A DNA stretch of 49,769 bases. It comes from an uncultured Bacillota bacterium. Lineage in GTDB: Bacteria; Bacillota; Clostridia; Christensenellales; UBA1242. This document shows positions 33,588-41,771 of the stretch, piece by piece. The stretch covers positions 1-49,769 of the forward strand of contig CASFPO010000024.1 in assembly GCA_949296805.1 (NCBI GenBank), read 5' to 3'. The notes beneath the pieces are model-generated. The model was not told the origin of the DNA and did no database searches. It worked only from the letters and a program-made list of their open reading frames with translations. The stretch's first letter is position 1. Each line of letters starts with the position of its first letter. A program made the translations under genes and the position numbers.

Positions 33588-34214
33588 ATGGCAGATGAGA
33601 TTTTAGATAATCTTGAAAGTGAAGAGCAGGAAGACGAGAAAAAATCTAAGGTAGGTCTTGTGATAGCTTTTATTATGCTTGCTTTTGTTTTGATAATGCT
33701 TATTGGAGGCAGTGTCCTGTTCTTTGTTATACGTGATAGAGACCAAGGACAGATAAACATTGAGGGCGATAACATCAATATTGAAGCTGTTGCTAATATT
33801 ACCGGCATTCCAAATGAAAGTGCTGTAAATGCTAATCTTGAGCGTATTCGTATCAACGCTACTGAAAGCTCGGGGCAAGATTCTTGGAGTGGACTTAATT
33901 TAATTTTTACAGAAGAGTCGTCAATTATTACAATAACTATCACTCTATATAACAGAAATGACATCAATCAGCTGGTACTTGATTTTAGAAATGAAACCAC
34001 AACAACGAGCATAGATTTCAATCAGTTCTATTATATAGACGGGTTAACCAGTACTCAAACACCTATGTTAAATGACCCAAGTCAAGCCAATGTTGTTTAT
34101 CTAAATCCAGGTCAGTTTGTCACGTTTGTAGTCAATATTTCAATTAAAAGCGGAGCGTCGGTAGTGGCTGACACATTGGATATTGATATTCATTGTAACA
34201 ATATTGAGCAGTAG
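33588..34214 (+). CDS. Membrane-anchored TasA-like relative, unknown
   Basis: 208 residues. An acidic cytoplasmic start (MADEILDNLESEEQEDEKKS) is followed by one membrane helix (about 23-46) and a beta-rich outer part. Just after the helix it shows GQINIEGDNINIEAVANI, which resembles the first strands of the two TasA-like proteins (GGQISFTASDVHARVTI), and later strands ITITITLYNRNDIN and FVVNISIKSG. Unlike them it has no cleavable-signal appearance. It may anchor or seed the fibres. AGGAG site before ATG. The signal peptidase gene begins 24 bases downstream, so the two are co-expressed. Confidence 0.65.
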   Translation: MADEILDNLESEEQEDEKKSKVGLVIAFIMLAFVLIMLIGGSVLFFVIRDRDQGQINIEGDNINIEAVANITGIPNESAVNANLERIRINATESSGQDSWSGLNLIFTEESSIITITITLYNRNDINQLVLDFRNETTTTSIDFNQFYYIDGLTSTQTPMLNDPSQANVVYLNPGQFVTFVVNISIKSGASVVADTLDIDIHCNNIEQ

Positions 34215-34238
34215 AAGAGACGATTAAAAGGAGAGGTT

Positions 34239-35585
34239 ATGAAACCTAAAAACAAAAAGGTTTTAAACATTATTTCAAATGTCATTTTTGTGATTGTTAT
34301 GATTATTTTGGTATTCTTTATGATATACGGCTTTGGCAGTATTGCAAACAATAGAGTACCATCCTTTTTTGGGCAATCTTATGTTAGGGTTTCTTCTGGC
34401 TCTATGTCACAGCCTGTTTATAGTGACCCAAATGACCCAGAAAGTGAACTTATCTCTGAAGGCTTTGAGATCAATCAAATTGTTATGATACAAAGGGTTA
34501 ATGTTAAAGAGATTGAGATTGGCGATGTGATTGCCTATTATATTTCAAGTGGCATTCAAATTCCTTCTTTTATCGGCACAGAAGAAGAGTGTCTTGATTT
34601 TACAACAGGCGAAAAATCTTTTGATACTAAGATTAGGTTCCACCAAGTTGTCAATATCCTATATGGCACTGATGGATATATATATTATCAAACCAAAGGT
34701 ACAGACAATGATTATGTAGATGGTGGATACACAAGGAGCGACTATGTTGTCGGAGTTTATAAAGAGTCGGCACTTGCTGGCGTTATTCAGTTTATCTCTT
34801 CGCCGGCGGGCATTATTGTTTTGGTAGTTGTGCCATCTTGTATCGTTTTGTTTACCCTTTTAATGAGTATTATTGACACTATCGACAAGATGATTAAAAA
34901 GAAAAAGGCGGAGGAAGCTTTCCAAGATGCTATTATCAAATCGGTTAATGACAGCAATGTATCAGTAAATACAAAGAAGCCTCAGCCTAGCTCTTCACTT
35001 GGCGGACTTACCGAAAGTTCAATGGCTGACTTTGAACGTGAAATGGCTAAGATTGAAAAAGAAAAAGCAAGCAATTCTACTTCCAACCAAAATGCAGTTA
35101 GTTCAAGTGGCGAAGCTAAGGAGTACAAAAAGCCAATCATACAACAAGCTCCACCAGCGGAACCGTCAATAACTCGACAAACAACTGAGGTAAAGACAGC
35201 TGAAACAAAAGAGGTTAAACCAACCGAAGTAAAAACAGCAAGCTCTAGTCAAAGTGAAGCTTTATCAAAGCAAGCACAAGCTTCTTTCGCTAAGCCTTCG
35301 ACTGCGACGGGTACAGCAAAAACGACAGCGACCGCTACTAAGCCAGCTACGGCCAAAACAACTTCGTCAGCCACTAAGCCGTCAACTGCCACAAAAACAG
35401 CTAAAACAGTAGCAAAGCCAACTGTTGCATCGACCAAGCCAGCAGTAGAAAAGACAACAGAAAAATCTACGGTAGCAAAGTCTAGCAATACAACTTCAAA
35501 AACTGTAGCAACCAAGCCTTCTGATAAAACTACAAAGGCGTCTAGCACAAAAACTTCGCAAACTAAGGATAGTACAAATAAATAA
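34239..35585 (+). CDS. sipW: SipW-like signal peptidase I with long Ala/Thr/Lys-rich tail
   Basis: 448 residues, about twice the usual size. N-terminal membrane helix (11-32), catalytic-Ser box SSGSM (S55), the EIGDVIAYY strand, RFHQVVNI (the His that replaces Lys in ER/SipW-type peptidases), a later YVVGVYKESALAGVIQFI and a second membrane helix near 187-212. A SipW-like enzyme cleaves the signals of TasA-type proteins. Odd points: an insertion (YSDPNDPESELISEGFE) between the Ser box and the next strand, and a cytosolic or wall-facing tail of about 230 residues made of lysine-, alanine-, threonine- and proline-rich units (TKPATAKTT, TKPSTATKT). The neighbouring genes are its likely substrates. 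Confidence 0.82.
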   Translation: MKPKNKKVLNIISNVIFVIVMIILVFFMIYGFGSIANNRVPSFFGQSYVRVSSGSMSQPVYSDPNDPESELISEGFEINQIVMIQRVNVKEIEIGDVIAYYISSGIQIPSFIGTEEECLDFTTGEKSFDTKIRFHQVVNILYGTDGYIYYQTKGTDNDYVDGGYTRSDYVVGVYKESALAGVIQFISSPAGIIVLVVVPSCIVLFTLLMSIIDTIDKMIKKKKAEEAFQDAIIKSVNDSNVSVNTKKPQPSSSLGGLTESSMADFEREMAKIEKEKASNSTSNQNAVSSSGEAKEYKKPIIQQAPPAEPSITRQTTEVKTAETKEVKPTEVKTASSSQSEALSKQAQASFAKPSTATGTAKTTATATKPATAKTTSSATKPSTATKTAKTVAKPTVASTKPAVEKTTEKSTVAKSSNTTSKTVATKPSDKTTKASSTKTSQTKDSTNK

Positions 35586-35598
35586 TTGCAGAATGATT

Positions 35599-35648
35599 AA
35601 TATCGCTTTATGATAATATTGCATAGAGCGATATTTTTATTTAAGTGA
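35599..35648 (+). terminator. Probable terminator after the signal peptidase gene
   Basis: Stem aatatcgct / agcgatatt (35599-35607 with 35637-35645) with a 29-base loop followed by a short T run. Confidence 0.5.
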
Positions 35649-35656
35649 TATTTTAT

Positions 35657-35685
35657 TTGCACTTTTTTTAAAAATGTGCTAGTCT
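35657..35685 (+). promoter_or_regulatory. Probable der promoter
   Basis: TTGCAC (35657-35662), 17-base spacer, TAGTCT (35680-35685), 20 bases before the der ATG. The -10 is imperfect; TATTAT just downstream is an alternative. Confidence 0.4.
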
Positions 35686-35705
35686 ATTATATAAAGAGGA
35701 GATCT

Positions 35706-37016
35706 ATGTATAAGCCTATTGTCGCAGTTGTTGGACGACCGAATGTTGGTAAAAGCACGTTTTTTAATAAAATTTGTGGAAAGAGAATAAGTATAGTAGA
35801 TGATGAACCTGGCGTAACTCGTGACCGAATTTATGCAGACGCCTCTTGGTGCGGACATAACTTTACCCTTGTGGATACTGGCGGTATTGATGAAAAAAGC
35901 GAGGATGCCTTTCAAAAGGATATCAGAAAGCAGGCAGAAATTGCTATTGCTGAGGCTGATGTTATTGTTTTTCTTGTAGATGGCAGAGCGGGGGTTACCG
36001 CAAATGATGAAGAAGTGGCTAGCATCTTGCAACGCTCTTTAAAACCTGTTGTGCTTGTTGTCAACAAGCTTGACAATTTTGAAATCGAAAATATATATGA
36101 GTTCTATAGTTTGGGACTTGGCGATCCATATCCTCTTTCAGTTCTTCAAAGTAAGGGGCTTGGCGATGTTTTAGATGCTATTGTCTCTCATTTTAAAGAG
36201 CAAACAGAAAATGAGGATGAAAACATTACTAAAGTAGCAATAGTTGGCAGGCCAAATGTTGGTAAAAGTTCGCTTGTAAATCGACTACTTGGCAAACAGC
36301 GGGTGGTAGTTAGCGATAAGGAAGGTACAACTAGAGATGCGGTTTTAGTGCCTTTTAAATACAATAAAAAAGACTATGCTCTTGTGGATACGGCTGGACT
36401 TCGGCGTCAGCGTTCGGTAGAAAGGGAGTCGATTGAAGGCTATTCTGTACTGAGAACAATGTCGGCTATTGACGAGGCGGATGTTTCGGTAATCGTGATT
36501 GACGGCTCACTTGATTTAATCTCTGAGCAAGATGTTAAAGTGGCAGGCTATGTTGACCAGGCGGGCAAACCAAGTGTTATTGTTGTAAATAAGTGGGATA
36601 TCAAACAGAAGAGCAAGGATGAGTTTATTAAAATGCTCTCGCAAAGTCTTGCTTTTATGGACTATTTTCAGGTTGTCTTTGTCTCTGCTTTAACAGGTCA
36701 AGGTACAGGTCAAATTATGGAGATGGTGGAGCGGGTGCATCAAAACTCATCTAAGCGAATTACCACAGGTGCTCTTAACGATATGTTGCAAGAGGCTATT
36801 TTAAACTACCAACCGCCAGCTCGCAATGGCAAACAGATAAAAATCAAGTATATCACTCAAGCCTCTACCAATCCGCCTACCTTCGTTTTGTTTGTAAACG
36901 ATGCAAAAGCGTTAAATTTTGCTTATAAAAGATACCTTGAAAATCGCTTTCGGGAGCGAATTGACTTTGCAGGCACACCTATCAGATTTATTTTTAAAGG
37001 AAAGGAGGAGGATTGA
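35706..37016 (+). CDS. der: Der (EngA), tandem GTPase for 50S ribosome assembly
   Basis: 436 residues from ATG 35706, seven bases after GAGGAG; upstream in-frame start 35676 lacks a ribosome site. Two G domains each have complete motifs: GRPNVGKST, DTGG and NKLD in the first, and GRPNVGKSS, DTAG and NKWD in the second. A C-terminal KH-like domain follows (YQPPARNGKQIKIKYITQ). Der is essential for late 50S assembly. The TGA overlaps the plsY ATG. In many Bacillota der-plsY-gpsA-spoIVA is a fixed cluster; gpsA is missing here. Confidence 0.97.
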   Translation: MYKPIVAVVGRPNVGKSTFFNKICGKRISIVDDEPGVTRDRIYADASWCGHNFTLVDTGGIDEKSEDAFQKDIRKQAEIAIAEADVIVFLVDGRAGVTANDEEVASILQRSLKPVVLVVNKLDNFEIENIYEFYSLGLGDPYPLSVLQSKGLGDVLDAIVSHFKEQTENEDENITKVAIVGRPNVGKSSLVNRLLGKQRVVVSDKEGTTRDAVLVPFKYNKKDYALVDTAGLRRQRSVERESIEGYSVLRTMSAIDEADVSVIVIDGSLDLISEQDVKVAGYVDQAGKPSVIVVNKWDIKQKSKDEFIKMLSQSLAFMDYFQVVFVSALTGQGTGQIMEMVERVHQNSSKRITTGALNDMLQEAILNYQPPARNGKQIKIKYITQASTNPPTFVLFVNDAKALNFAYKRYLENRFRERIDFAGTPIRFIFKGKEED

Positions 37017-37765
37017 TGGTAGATGCTCTTTACTATATTTTAGTAGCTTTTATATCTTATTTTATAGGCACGGTAAATTTTTCTAAGATTATTGCCTGGT
37101 ACTTTAGACATAAGGACATTACCAAAGTAGGCAGTGGTAATCCTGGCACTATGAATATGCTTCGCTCCTTTGGTTTTGGGCTTGCACTTGGTACCTTTAT
37201 TGCTGAGGTGGTAAAGGCTGGACTTACCTGCCTTGTATTTGAGCTTATTTTCCCGCAATATCAAATCATCTACTTCTTCTCGGCTTTGTTTGTCCTTTTG
37301 GGCTATATCTTTCCTGTTTGGAGCAAATTTAAGGGCGGAAAAGGTGTTGCTTGCTTTGCAGGTGTCTTTCTGTTTTCACAGCTGTGGTATGTAGCTCTTG
37401 GATGGTTTGCTGTCTGCTTTGTACTATTCCTTTTTGTTAATTATGGCAGTGTGATCTCTTTTACTTATATTGGTGGGCTTACAATAGCCTATACCATTTT
37501 TGTTTGGGTTGAAAGTGTGCCATATGCCTGGGCAATCACTACGATTTTATGGTTTCTTTATGCTCTTATGTTATTTAAACATAGGGGCAATATCAAACGC
37601 CTTATCAATCATACCGAAAGTAAGATTGATTTTAGGGCAAAGATTAAAAAAGTTTTTTGCCATAAAAAAGGCGAAGAGATTATTGATGAAGAGTATGTAA
37701 ACCAAAAACCAGAAAAAGAAATTGTTGTAGAAGAGGAAAAGGAAAACAATAAAGACAATAAATAA
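37016..37765 (+). CDS. plsY: PlsY, glycerol-3-phosphate acyltransferase
   Basis: 249 residues. Motif 1 GSGNPGTMNMLR, motif 2 in the loop SKFKGGKGVACFAG and the multi-helix plan identify PlsY, which uses acyl-phosphate to acylate glycerol-3-phosphate at the start of phospholipid synthesis. The start ATG 37016 overlaps the der TGA (TGATG) and follows AAGGAGGAGG. The C-terminal ~45 residues (from about 205) are a charged extension rich in Lys and Glu that most PlsY proteins (about 200 residues) lack; it is probably cytoplasmic. Confidence 0.93.
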   Translation: MVDALYYILVAFISYFIGTVNFSKIIAWYFRHKDITKVGSGNPGTMNMLRSFGFGLALGTFIAEVVKAGLTCLVFELIFPQYQIIYFFSALFVLLGYIFPVWSKFKGGKGVACFAGVFLFSQLWYVALGWFAVCFVLFLFVNYGSVISFTYIGGLTIAYTIFVWVESVPYAWAITTILWFLYALMLFKHRGNIKRLINHTESKIDFRAKIKKVFCHKKGEEIIDEEYVNQKPEKEIVVEEEKENNKDNK

Positions 37766-37788
37766 AGTCCATTTTAATGGGCTTTTTT
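37766..37788 (+). terminator. Rho-independent terminator after plsY
   Basis: Stem agtccat / atgggct with a ttta loop followed by tttttt, directly after the plsY stop. spoIVA is therefore a separate transcription unit. Confidence 0.75.
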
Positions 37789-37843
37789 GTTCTATTTGCC
37801 ATACTTTTATCATACATTATCTTGTGCACAGGAGGGTAAAATT

Positions 37844-39319
37844 ATGGAAAAATTCCAAATTTATGAAGATATAAAATCTCGTACAAATGGCGATATATAT
37901 ATTGGTGTGGTGGGACCAGTTAGAGTAGGCAAATCCACTTTTATTACAAGCTTTATGCAAAAGTTTGTTGTGCCTAATATCGCCGAAAAAAATGCTAAAG
38001 AACGCACTATTGATGAACTTCCTCAATCGGCAGATGGCAAAACTATTATGACCACTCAACCGCATTTTGTACCTAATGAGGCCGTAAAAATTAAAGTTTC
38101 AAATACAGAGATGAAAGTTCGGATGATCGACTGTGTTGGCTATCTTGTGGGTGGAGTTTTAGGACATACAGAGGACGATAAGCCTAGGCTGGTAAAAACG
38201 CCGTGGTCGAAAAAGGAACTTCCATTCGAAGAGGCTGCCGAGCTTGGGACTTCTAAGGTAATAAATGAACATTCGACCATAGGTATTTGCGTTACTACAG
38301 ACGGAAGTGTTACTGACATTCCTAGAGCAAGCTATGTTGAAGCAGAGGAGCGTGTTATAGGCGAGCTTAAAGCAAGTGGAAAGCCTTTTGTTGTTGTTTT
38401 AAATTGCAAAAACCCAAACAATGCCGAGGCAAAAAAACTTACACTATCTCTTCAAGAAAAGTATCAAGTGCCTGTGATTGCATTAAATGCGCAGGAGCTT
38501 AAAGAAGAAGATGTTGACAAGGTTATAGAACATATTTTGATGGAGTTCCCTGTTACCACTATTCAAGTTCAAATGCCAGAATGGTTAAGAGCGCTTGACT
38601 ATAACAGTGAAATTATCTCAGAAATTGCTGGCGAAATGAGACGACTTGGCTTGAGTATGTTAAAATTAAGCGATGCTGAAAAAAGTCAAATTGCTTTTGC
38701 TGAGAGTGGCTGTTTTGATCCTATTACAGTCTCGACTATTGATGCTGGCAATGGTATTGTAAAATTTAATGTTATTCCTAAAGAGGGGCTCTTTTATAGT
38801 GTGCTTTCTAACGAATGTGGCTATGAGATTAAGGACGACTTTGCTTTAGTAAGTTATATTAAAGAACTTGCTATTGCAAAGGTTGAATATGATAAAATAA
38901 AAGATGCTCTTGAAGAGGTAAAACAAACAGGTTATGGCATCGTTGAGCCACGAAGAGAAGAGCTTGAGCTAGGCGAGCCTGAAATAATTAGGCAAGGCAA
39001 TCGTTTCGGTGTTAAAATTAAAGCCTCAGCTCCAAGTCTTCACATTATGCGTGTCGATGTGGAAACTGAAGTTACTCCTTTAGTTGGAACTGAAGACCAA
39101 AGCCAAGACTTAGCAAAGAATTTGGTAGAACAATTTGAAAACGATCCTCAATCAATTTGGGACACAAACATTTTAGGAAAAAGCTTGTTTAATCTAGTTG
39201 GAGATAATATTAATTCAAAAATAGTTACTATGCCAATCGAAGCTCAGAAGAAGATGAGAAAAACCCTCTCACGAATTGTGAATGAGGGTAAGGGTGGGGT
39301 TATCTGCATACTTCTATAA
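37844..39319 (+). CDS. spoIVA: SpoIVA, spore coat morphogenetic ATPase
   Basis: 491 residues, the same as Bacillus SpoIVA (492). ATG 37844 follows AGGAGG; an upstream in-frame ATG at 37787 has no site. The N-terminal ATPase keeps the Walker A GPVRVGKST (K30, same position as in B. subtilis) and the NxKD-like base motif, followed by the long helical middle domain and the C-terminal domain ending GGVICILL, which anchors to the forespore with SpoVM. ATP hydrolysis drives irreversible polymerisation of the coat basement layer. Independent transcription, as expected for a sporulation-specific gene; I could not assign a sigma-E promoter confidently. Confidence 0.97.
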   Translation: MEKFQIYEDIKSRTNGDIYIGVVGPVRVGKSTFITSFMQKFVVPNIAEKNAKERTIDELPQSADGKTIMTTQPHFVPNEAVKIKVSNTEMKVRMIDCVGYLVGGVLGHTEDDKPRLVKTPWSKKELPFEEAAELGTSKVINEHSTIGICVTTDGSVTDIPRASYVEAEERVIGELKASGKPFVVVLNCKNPNNAEAKKLTLSLQEKYQVPVIALNAQELKEEDVDKVIEHILMEFPVTTIQVQMPEWLRALDYNSEIISEIAGEMRRLGLSMLKLSDAEKSQIAFAESGCFDPITVSTIDAGNGIVKFNVIPKEGLFYSVLSNECGYEIKDDFALVSYIKELAIAKVEYDKIKDALEEVKQTGYGIVEPRREELELGEPEIIRQGNRFGVKIKASAPSLHIMRVDVETEVTPLVGTEDQSQDLAKNLVEQFENDPQSIWDTNILGKSLFNLVGDNINSKIVTMPIEAQKKMRKTLSRIVNEGKGGVICILL

Positions 39320-39330
39320 AACATATTCCA

Positions 39331-39361
39331 AAAAAGCAACTTGAACTCAAGTTGCTTTTTG
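39331..39361 (+). terminator. Rho-independent terminator after spoIVA
   Basis: Stem gcaacttg / caagttgc (39336-39343 with 39348-39355) within an A/T extended stem, followed by ttttt. Confidence 0.85.
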
Positions 39362-39379
39362 TTTTATGTTAAATTAACT

Positions 39380-39407
39380 TTGTTTTTATCATTAAAGTTG
39401 GTATAAT
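39380..39407 (+). promoter_or_regulatory. pcrA promoter, leaderless arrangement
   Basis: TTGTTT (39380-39385), 16-base spacer, perfect TATAAT (39402-39407). The ATG at 39414 is six bases downstream, at the expected transcription start, and no ribosome site precedes it. Confidence 0.6.
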
Positions 39408-39413
39408 AATATT

Positions 39414-41687
39414 ATGAAATACGATATAAATTCTTTAAATGACGAGCAAATTGCACCTCTTAAAAAAATAAAAGGTGCTGTTTTGGTTACTGCAGGAGCA
39501 GGTTCTGGAAAAACTAGACTTTTAACTCATAGAGTGGCTTATCTTATCAAAGAGTATAAGGTTGACCCATATAATATTTTAGCAATAACCTTTACTAATA
39601 AAGCTGCGGGCGAGATGAAAGAAAGAATAATGAGTATGGTAGAGGGGGCAGACAAAGTTTGGATTTCTACCTTTCACTCAATGTGTGCCAAAATTTTAAG
39701 AAGAGACATAGATGTGCTTTATCCTTTTACCAAAGATTTTTCTATCTATAGCGAGAGCGATAGCGAAAAGGTTATCAAAGAGGTACTAGATAGCTACGGT
39801 ATAGCAGACGATAAGATAAAGAAAGTGGTTGTTAAACATTTGTCAAATTGGAAAAATGGCTCGCAAAGTCTTTCTGAATATCTTGACACTCATAATGATG
39901 AATATGATATGCTTAAAATTGGGCAAATTATCAAAGGCTATCAAGAAAGGCTGAAGAAAAATAATGCACTTGATTTTGATGACTTGCTTTGCAAAACGGT
40001 GGAGCTTTTTAAAAGCTTTCCTGATATTCTTTCCTATTATGCTAATAGGTTTGAGTATATTTTGGTGGATGAATTTCAAGATACAAACTCTGTGCAGTAT
40101 GATTTAGTAAAGATGCTTACCTCTGTTCACGGAAACTTGTTTGTCGTAGGAGATGAGGACCAATGTATCTATTCTTGGCGAGGGGCGAATTTTCAAAATA
40201 TCTTTAAATTAAAAAAGGATTTCCCAGACCTTAAAGTCTTTAAGCTGGAGAGAAATTACCGTTCCACTAGTGAAATCATAAAAATTGCTAATAATGTTAT
40301 TAAAAATAACAGTGCAAGACTTGAAAAAAATATGTGGACTGACAAAGAGGGCGGGCAAAAGCCAACCCTCTATAATGCTTATGATGAGCGGGATGAGGCT
40401 TTGTATGTGGCTAAAAATATATTGCGTTTAAAAGGCGAAGGTTATAATTTTAACGATATTGCGGTTTTGATGCGTATGAATGCTCTCTCTAGAAATTTTG
40501 AAGAGGTATTTTTGTCCTATAATATTCCTCATCGAATTTTTGGTGGTTTAAAGTTTTATGAGCGAGCTGAAATAAAAAACGTAATAAGTTACTTAAGGTT
40601 GTTTGCAAATCCAAAAGATGATGTTTCGTTCGCTAGAATTATTAACTTTCCTAAACGAGGGATAGGAGAAGGAACTCTTGCAAAACTTAGAGACCTTGAC
40701 AAAAATAAATCTTTGCTTGAAAATGTGATTTCTGAAAAGATAAAGGACTATCCTTCACTCTATAAAAAATTTCTATCTTTTATAGAAGGATATAATGATG
40801 CTATTAAAATTGAGGACAGAGAGCTTTCAAAATTTGTGGAAGGTGTTATAAAAGCTTTTAAAATCAGAGAAAATTATAATGTAAAAGAGGAAGAAAGCTT
40901 AAATAGGCTTATGAATATCGAACAGTTTGTATCTTCTGTCAAAGAGTTTGAAGCTTTAAATCCAGACGCTAACCTAACTAATTTTTTGGAGAGTATAACC
41001 TTAAGCTCGGATACTGATGAGATTGGACTTTCAGGAGCGGTAACTATTGCAACAATTCATTCGGTAAAAGGACTTGAATTTAAATGCGTGTTTGTTGTTG
41101 GGCTTGAAGAGGGGATATTTCCAATCTCTAGAGCATTAAATAGCAACCACGAACTAGAAGAAGAGAGAAGGCTTATGTATGTAGCTTTGACACGTGCAGA
41201 AGAAAAACTTTATCTATCTTATGCATCTAAAAGATATCTGTATAAAGAAAGTCAATATCAAACGCCAAGTAGATTTTGTCGGGAAATTGGCTTGCTGTCT
41301 TTAGAAAAAACAAATCAAAGCATAAGTCAAGATAGGCAGTATAGTTATTCGTCGAGCGGTCGCAATGGGAATTATTTAGGCAATAGAGAAGCGAATATTT
41401 CTCCAAATCAAGCTTATAACAGTTATTATCAAAAGCACAGCTCTATGCAAGAGAATACTTCTCAAGGCAAAACCTATTTTGATAAAGCTTCCATTTTAAG
41501 AAAACAAGAAGAAAAGCCAAAACGAGATGTGTCAATCTACAAAATTGGGCAAAAAGTTGAACATCCAAAATATGGTAACGGAGAGATAGTAGATATTTCT
41601 CCCGACGGACTTGTGGGAGATATCATTTTTGAAAGTTTTGGTAAAAAGAGTTTGATGCTCGAACTTGCTCCACTGACTATTTTATAA
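39414..41687 (+). CDS. pcrA: PcrA/UvrD-type DNA helicase
   Basis: 757 residues. All superfamily 1A motifs are present: Walker A TAGAGSGKTRLL (about 26-37), ITFTNKAAGEM (Ia), FDDLL, VDEFQDTN (II), GDEDQCIYSWRGA (III), ERNYRST (IV), TIHSVKGLEF (V) and YVALTRAEEKL (VI). The C-terminus has a small SH3-like/Tudor-like fold (IGQKVEHPKYGNGEIVDIS) that in PcrA binds RNA polymerase. It unwinds DNA from 3' to 5' in repair and removes RecA or stalled RNA polymerase. It is followed by ligA, the usual pcrA-ligA order in Bacillota. Confidence 0.96.
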   Translation: MKYDINSLNDEQIAPLKKIKGAVLVTAGAGSGKTRLLTHRVAYLIKEYKVDPYNILAITFTNKAAGEMKERIMSMVEGADKVWISTFHSMCAKILRRDIDVLYPFTKDFSIYSESDSEKVIKEVLDSYGIADDKIKKVVVKHLSNWKNGSQSLSEYLDTHNDEYDMLKIGQIIKGYQERLKKNNALDFDDLLCKTVELFKSFPDILSYYANRFEYILVDEFQDTNSVQYDLVKMLTSVHGNLFVVGDEDQCIYSWRGANFQNIFKLKKDFPDLKVFKLERNYRSTSEIIKIANNVIKNNSARLEKNMWTDKEGGQKPTLYNAYDERDEALYVAKNILRLKGEGYNFNDIAVLMRMNALSRNFEEVFLSYNIPHRIFGGLKFYERAEIKNVISYLRLFANPKDDVSFARIINFPKRGIGEGTLAKLRDLDKNKSLLENVISEKIKDYPSLYKKFLSFIEGYNDAIKIEDRELSKFVEGVIKAFKIRENYNVKEEESLNRLMNIEQFVSSVKEFEALNPDANLTNFLESITLSSDTDEIGLSGAVTIATIHSVKGLEFKCVFVVGLEEGIFPISRALNSNHELEEERRLMYVALTRAEEKLYLSYASKRYLYKESQYQTPSRFCREIGLLSLEKTNQSISQDRQYSYSSSGRNGNYLGNREANISPNQAYNSYYQKHSSMQENTSQGKTYFDKASILRKQEEKPKRDVSIYKIGQKVEHPKYGNGEIVDISPDGLVGDIIFESFGKKSLMLELAPLTIL

Positions 41688-41730
41688 CTTGTATTTTTGG
41701 CTAAGATTTTGATAAACAAATTTTTTACAT

Positions 41731-41759
41731 TTGACTTAATTTGAAATAATTTATAGTAA
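41731..41759 (+). promoter_or_regulatory. Possible ligA promoter
   Basis: TTGACT (41731-41736), 17-base spacer, TAGTAA (41754-41759). An alternative TTTACA/TAATTT pair begins a few bases upstream. Either would give a very short leader for the ATG at 41772. Confidence 0.4.
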
Positions 41760-41771
41760 AAAGGGTATTTT

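Noticed and set aside
35249..35548. 99-codon minus-strand frame in the signal peptidase tail
   Set aside because: It is the complement of the low-complexity Ala/Thr/Lys repeat, with a Val/Ala shadow composition and no ribosome site.
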